Part shown: in pieces, positions 42,530 through 45,346 of the stretch
Position numbering within the stretch: position 1 is the first letter of the stretch
Layout: every line of letters begins with the position of its first letter
From: an uncultured Clostridia bacterium
GTDB taxonomy: Bacteria; Bacillota; Clostridia; Oscillospirales; CAG-272
Assembly: GCA_947626065.1 (NCBI GenBank)
Contig: CANQQT010000012.1
Span: 1 to 45,346 of the forward strand
Direction of reading: 5' to 3'
Length of the DNA stretch: 45,346 nt
The notes under the pieces: generated by a model
What the model saw: the letters and a program-made list of their open reading frames with translations, nothing else
The model's database searches: none
What the model was told of the DNA's origin: nothing
Program-made: the position numbers and the translations under genes

Positions 42530-42800
42530 CGCCACCGCGCGGCCACAGCTTACCGCTTTCAACATCAAGGCGCACTGAACCGAGCCAAAGTATCCCGGCC
42601 CGAGCCAAGCCGGGCCATCGGCCCGGCATCGAGGGCCGGGATACGCGAGGTCTCGCAAGGAATGCCACGGGCCGCAAATACGGGTAAAACAGGCCCGGAC
42701 CGAACCAAGCCGGAGCTGCTGCTTCTGACACATCCCACTGCCTCCGCGCGCGACGGCATTGAGGGGAGGGCCTCAAAAAAAGTGACCGTTTCGTGCCGCA
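42530..42800 (+). repeat. Interspersed repeat family A, copy 4 (diverged)
   Basis: Shares CGGCATCGAGGGCCGGGATA and CGCGCGACGGCAT blocks with the other copies, but with internal rearrangement and duplication. Confidence 0.75.
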
Positions 42801-42829
42801 GAGGGGGCGTGGGGGGTAATCCAAAAGGG

Positions 42830-43040
42830 GGGCGGGGACACTTCCCCGGGCCCCCTGTGGCGATTTTCTTTGCGAGCGTTTCTTTTTTCGCAAAAAGAAA
42901 TGCGAAAAAAATCGGTTTCAGGCAATGAAACGGCCTGTGCAGAGTCCACGAAAGCTAATTTCCCAAAGCAAAACTAATTTCCCACCGGCGAAAACGCCGG
43001 AAGCATTGACAGACCGGGCAGTGGCAGTGCCGCCGCTCAG
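42830..43040 (+). repeat. Interspersed repeat family B, copy 4
   Basis: Hairpin at 42876-42903 (GCGTTTCTTTT with AAAAGAAATGC), then GGCAATGAAACGGCCTGTGC as at 17770 and an ACCGGC(G/A)AAA(A/G)CGCC block as at 2820. It ends at the ribosome site of the PBP gene. Confidence 0.8.
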
Positions 43041-43058
43041 GCATAGGAGGTGTCCCTT

Positions 43059-45320
43059 TTGAAATCCGATTCCAACCGCAGAATCCCCGGCCGCAGTATG
43101 TTTATCCTCCTTGCCTGCATGGCCCTTTGGTGCGTCCTCATCTTCCGCCTTTTTCAGCTCCAGATCGTCGACTACAACTACTACCAGCAGAAGGTTCTGA
43201 ACAACGTCCAGCGCACCACCTCCCTCTCCGCCGTTCGCGGCGAAATCTACGACTCCAACATGACCAAGCTCGCCTCCAACTACACCGTTTACCGCATTTT
43301 TATCTCCCCTCGCGACATCTCCGAGGGCGAAGAGGAGGAGAAGATTTCCCGCGACCTTTCGGAGATGCTCGGCGTTGACTACGACAAGATTCTCTCGATG
43401 GCGAAGAAGAAATACCGCGCCGACGAGACGGTTCTCAAGAAGGCGACTCAGGAGCAGGCCGATCTTGTCCGCTCCTACATTCTTGAGAACAAATACTCGA
43501 TGAAGATTCATCTTGAGGCCGGCACCGCCCGCTACTATCCCTTCTCCTCCCTTGCCGCAAACGTGATCGGCGTTGTCGGCACCGACGGCGGTCTGAACGG
43601 CCTTGAATACCAATACAACAGCTTTCTCACGGGCGAATCGGGCAAATTCATCACCTCCAAGGACGCTCAGGGCGGTCAGATGCCGAGCAAATACGACACC
43701 TACATTGACGCCACCAACGGTGCGAACCTTGTGACGACTCTTGACGTTACGATTCAGCAGGCGCTTGAGAAGCAGCTCCTTCAGACCTATCTCGACTCCG
43801 ATCCCCTGAACCGTGTGACCGGCATTGTGATGGACTGCAACACCGGCGCTATCCTCGCGATGGCGACCTATCCGACCTTTGACTTAAACGATCCCTTTAA
43901 GTTGGATTCCGATTCGGTTGAGAAGCTCCTTTCGAGCGGTCTCGACCCCTCCTCCCAGGAATATTCCGAATACTCGACTCAGCTTCTCTATTCCCTTTGG
44001 AAGAACAAGGCGGTTTCCGAGCTCTACGAGCCGGGTTCCACCTTCAAAATCGTGACCTCCTCGATGGGTCTTGAAGAGAAGCTTGTCACCCTCGACGAGA
44101 AATTCTACTGCCCCGGCTACTACATGGTGGAGGGCTACGGTCGCCGCATCTACTGCTACAAGCATTCCGGCCACGGCTCCGTGACCTTTGAGCGCGGTCT
44201 TCAGCAGTCCTGCAATCCGACCCTCATGGCCCTTTCGATGCGCATTGGCCGCGAGACCTTCTATCGCTACTTTGAGGCCTTCGGCTACACCTCCTTAACC
44301 GGCATCGATCTCCCCGGCGAGGCCCGCACGATCTACTCCTCCTACAACAATTTCGGTCTCGTTTCCCTCGCCGTCTACTCCTTCGGTCAGACCTTCAAGG
44401 TGACTCCTCTTCTCCAGCTCACCGCCGCCTGTGCCGTCGCGAACGGCGGTTATCTTGTGACTCCCTACGTCGTCGATCGCATCATTGACGACGACGGCAA
44501 CATTCTCATGCAGCGCGAAACGGAGATCCGCCGTCAAGTGATCAGCACCGAAGTGAGCCGCACACTGAGCGCCGTTCTTGAGCGCGGCGTTTCGGGCGAC
44601 GGCGGTGCGAAGAACGCCTACGTCGCCGGTTACAAGATCGCCGCGAAGACCGGCACCTCCGAGGTTCGCGACCAGGCCGACCCCAACGGGAAATACTCCT
44701 ACCGCGTCGGCTCCACCCTCGCCTACGCTCCCTCCGACGATCCTCAAGTCGCCGCCATCATTGTTGTTGACACTCCCATGTGCAAGAACAAATACGGCTC
44801 CGCCGTTGCCGCTCCCTACATCGCGAATCTCATGGAAGAGATTCTTCCCTACGTTGGCATTCAGCGGAACTACACGGAATCGGAATTCAAGCGTCTGAAG
44901 ACGACTGTGACCGGCTACGTCGGCTGGCCCGTCGCCGACGCTTTGAAGGCCGCCACCAACCGCGGCTACAACTTTGAGGTCATTGGCGACGGCAACGTGA
45001 TTCGCTATCAGGTCCCCGCGAAGGGCGAAGTCATCATGAAGGGCGAGGGCAAGGTCTACTACTACACCGGCTCCGAAACCCCCGTTGCAAATCTCACGGT
45101 TCCGAACGTCGTCGACCGCACGGTTTCCGCCGCCAATCGCATTCTGACAAACGCCGGTTTCAACGTCCTCATCGACGGCGCGACCGTCGCCTCCTCCTCC
45201 ACCGAGGCCTACGTCGTCGCCCAATCGATCGAGCCCGGCACCCTCGCTACCCGCGGCACCGTCGTCAAAATCACCGTCCGCTACCTCGACGGCGAAGACG
45301 CCGGCTTCCCCGCGGAGTAA
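43059..45320 (+). CDS. Class B penicillin-binding protein with PASTA domains (SpoVD/FtsI type)
   Basis: A 753-residue peptidoglycan transpeptidase. One N-terminal membrane anchor (FILLACMALWCVLIFRLF), a dimerisation domain starting at AVRGEIYDSN, then the transpeptidase motifs STFK (catalytic S327, K330), SCN (384-386) and KTGT (530-533). Two PASTA repeats occupy residues about 610-750 (VTGYVGWPVADALKAATNRG and VPNVVDRTVSAANRILTNAG). The PASTA tail and size match SpoVD, which makes spore cortex, or Firmicute FtsI/Pbp2B of the divisome; the window does not show which. TTG 43059 is chosen because AGGAGG ends 8 bases before it; a GTG at 43050 overlaps that ribosome site. Confidence 0.94.
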   Translation: MKSDSNRRIPGRSMFILLACMALWCVLIFRLFQLQIVDYNYYQQKVLNNVQRTTSLSAVRGEIYDSNMTKLASNYTVYRIFISPRDISEGEEEEKISRDLSEMLGVDYDKILSMAKKKYRADETVLKKATQEQADLVRSYILENKYSMKIHLEAGTARYYPFSSLAANVIGVVGTDGGLNGLEYQYNSFLTGESGKFITSKDAQGGQMPSKYDTYIDATNGANLVTTLDVTIQQALEKQLLQTYLDSDPLNRVTGIVMDCNTGAILAMATYPTFDLNDPFKLDSDSVEKLLSSGLDPSSQEYSEYSTQLLYSLWKNKAVSELYEPGSTFKIVTSSMGLEEKLVTLDEKFYCPGYYMVEGYGRRIYCYKHSGHGSVTFERGLQQSCNPTLMALSMRIGRETFYRYFEAFGYTSLTGIDLPGEARTIYSSYNNFGLVSLAVYSFGQTFKVTPLLQLTAACAVANGGYLVTPYVVDRIIDDDGNILMQRETEIRRQVISTEVSRTLSAVLERGVSGDGGAKNAYVAGYKIAAKTGTSEVRDQADPNGKYSYRVGSTLAYAPSDDPQVAAIIVVDTPMCKNKYGSAVAAPYIANLMEEILPYVGIQRNYTESEFKRLKTTVTGYVGWPVADALKAATNRGYNFEVIGDGNVIRYQVPAKGEVIMKGEGKVYYYTGSETPVANLTVPNVVDRTVSAANRILTNAGFNVLIDGATVASSSTEAYVVAQSIEPGTLATRGTVVKITVRYLDGEDAGFPAE

Positions 45321-45321
45321 G

Positions 45322-45346
45322 GGGATGCGTTGGGGGAACTTTTTGG
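45322..45346 (+). repeat. Start of a family C element, cut by the window end
   Basis: GGATGCGTTGGGGGAACTTT begins 2 bases after the PBP stop, exactly as family C begins after the LTA-synthase-like stop and after oppF. Confidence 0.8.

Overview
The window looks like a chromosomal piece of an endospore-forming, moderately GC-rich member of the Bacillota, probably a gut-type clostridium. The reasons are Gram-positive AGGAGG ribosome sites with TTG and GTG starts, near-consensus sigma-A promoters with 17-base spacers, a CotF-type spore coat protein, an LTA-synthase-family sulfatase, a PASTA-tailed class B penicillin-binding protein and an smpB-ssrA pair. No species call is possible from the sequence alone.

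Layout. Bases 1-8,496 hold the end of an M29 aminopeptidase, mtaB, an LTA-synthase-like enzyme, a small frameshifted gene and an unknown membrane-anchored protein. They are separated by 0.4-1 kb blocks of interspersed repeats. Bases 8,497-16,970 are a minus-strand oligopeptide ABC transporter (oppABCDF-like) with one strong promoter. Its subunits are unusual: an apparently permuted binding protein, a 270-residue insert in the first permease, a 230-residue coiled-coil insert in one ATPase and a membrane tail on the other. Bases 17,100-22,250 carry smpB, ssrA, a GNAT acetyltransferase, a cotF-like gene, tRNA-Ser(CGA) and an S23/IVS-type four-helix-bundle gene.

Bases 22,254-38,990 appear to be a single minus-strand operon of 13 intact genes plus a decayed first gene, behind a consensus promoter. 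In transcription order it encodes an SPFH (YdjI-like) protein with three zinc ribbons, a membrane/coiled-coil protein, a zinc-ribbon/alpha-solenoid protein, a HerA/DUF87 ATPase, an acidic-repeat protein ending in a papain-fold toxin-like domain, a 75-residue protein, two paralogous coiled-coil/solenoid/membrane proteins, two small helical proteins, a Ycf46-like AAA+ ATPase, a third paralogue, and a polytopic membrane protein ending in a zinc ribbon. I do not recognise this combination as a described system. It is the best candidate here for something new: an ATP-driven, membrane-associated assembly that may carry or control a cysteine-protease-like effector.

Bases 39,745-41,723 hold a second protease-like locus (ricin-type lectin fused to a C39-like peptidase, and a lipoprotein). 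Bases 42,125-42,509 hold an orphan promoter and terminator around about 350 nt without a convincing ORF, and a SpoVD/FtsI-like protein ends the window. The intergenic spaces are filled by several repeat families. Two of them keep the same hairpins with compensating base changes between copies, so they are probably structured RNAs or structured mobile repeats rather than random filler.
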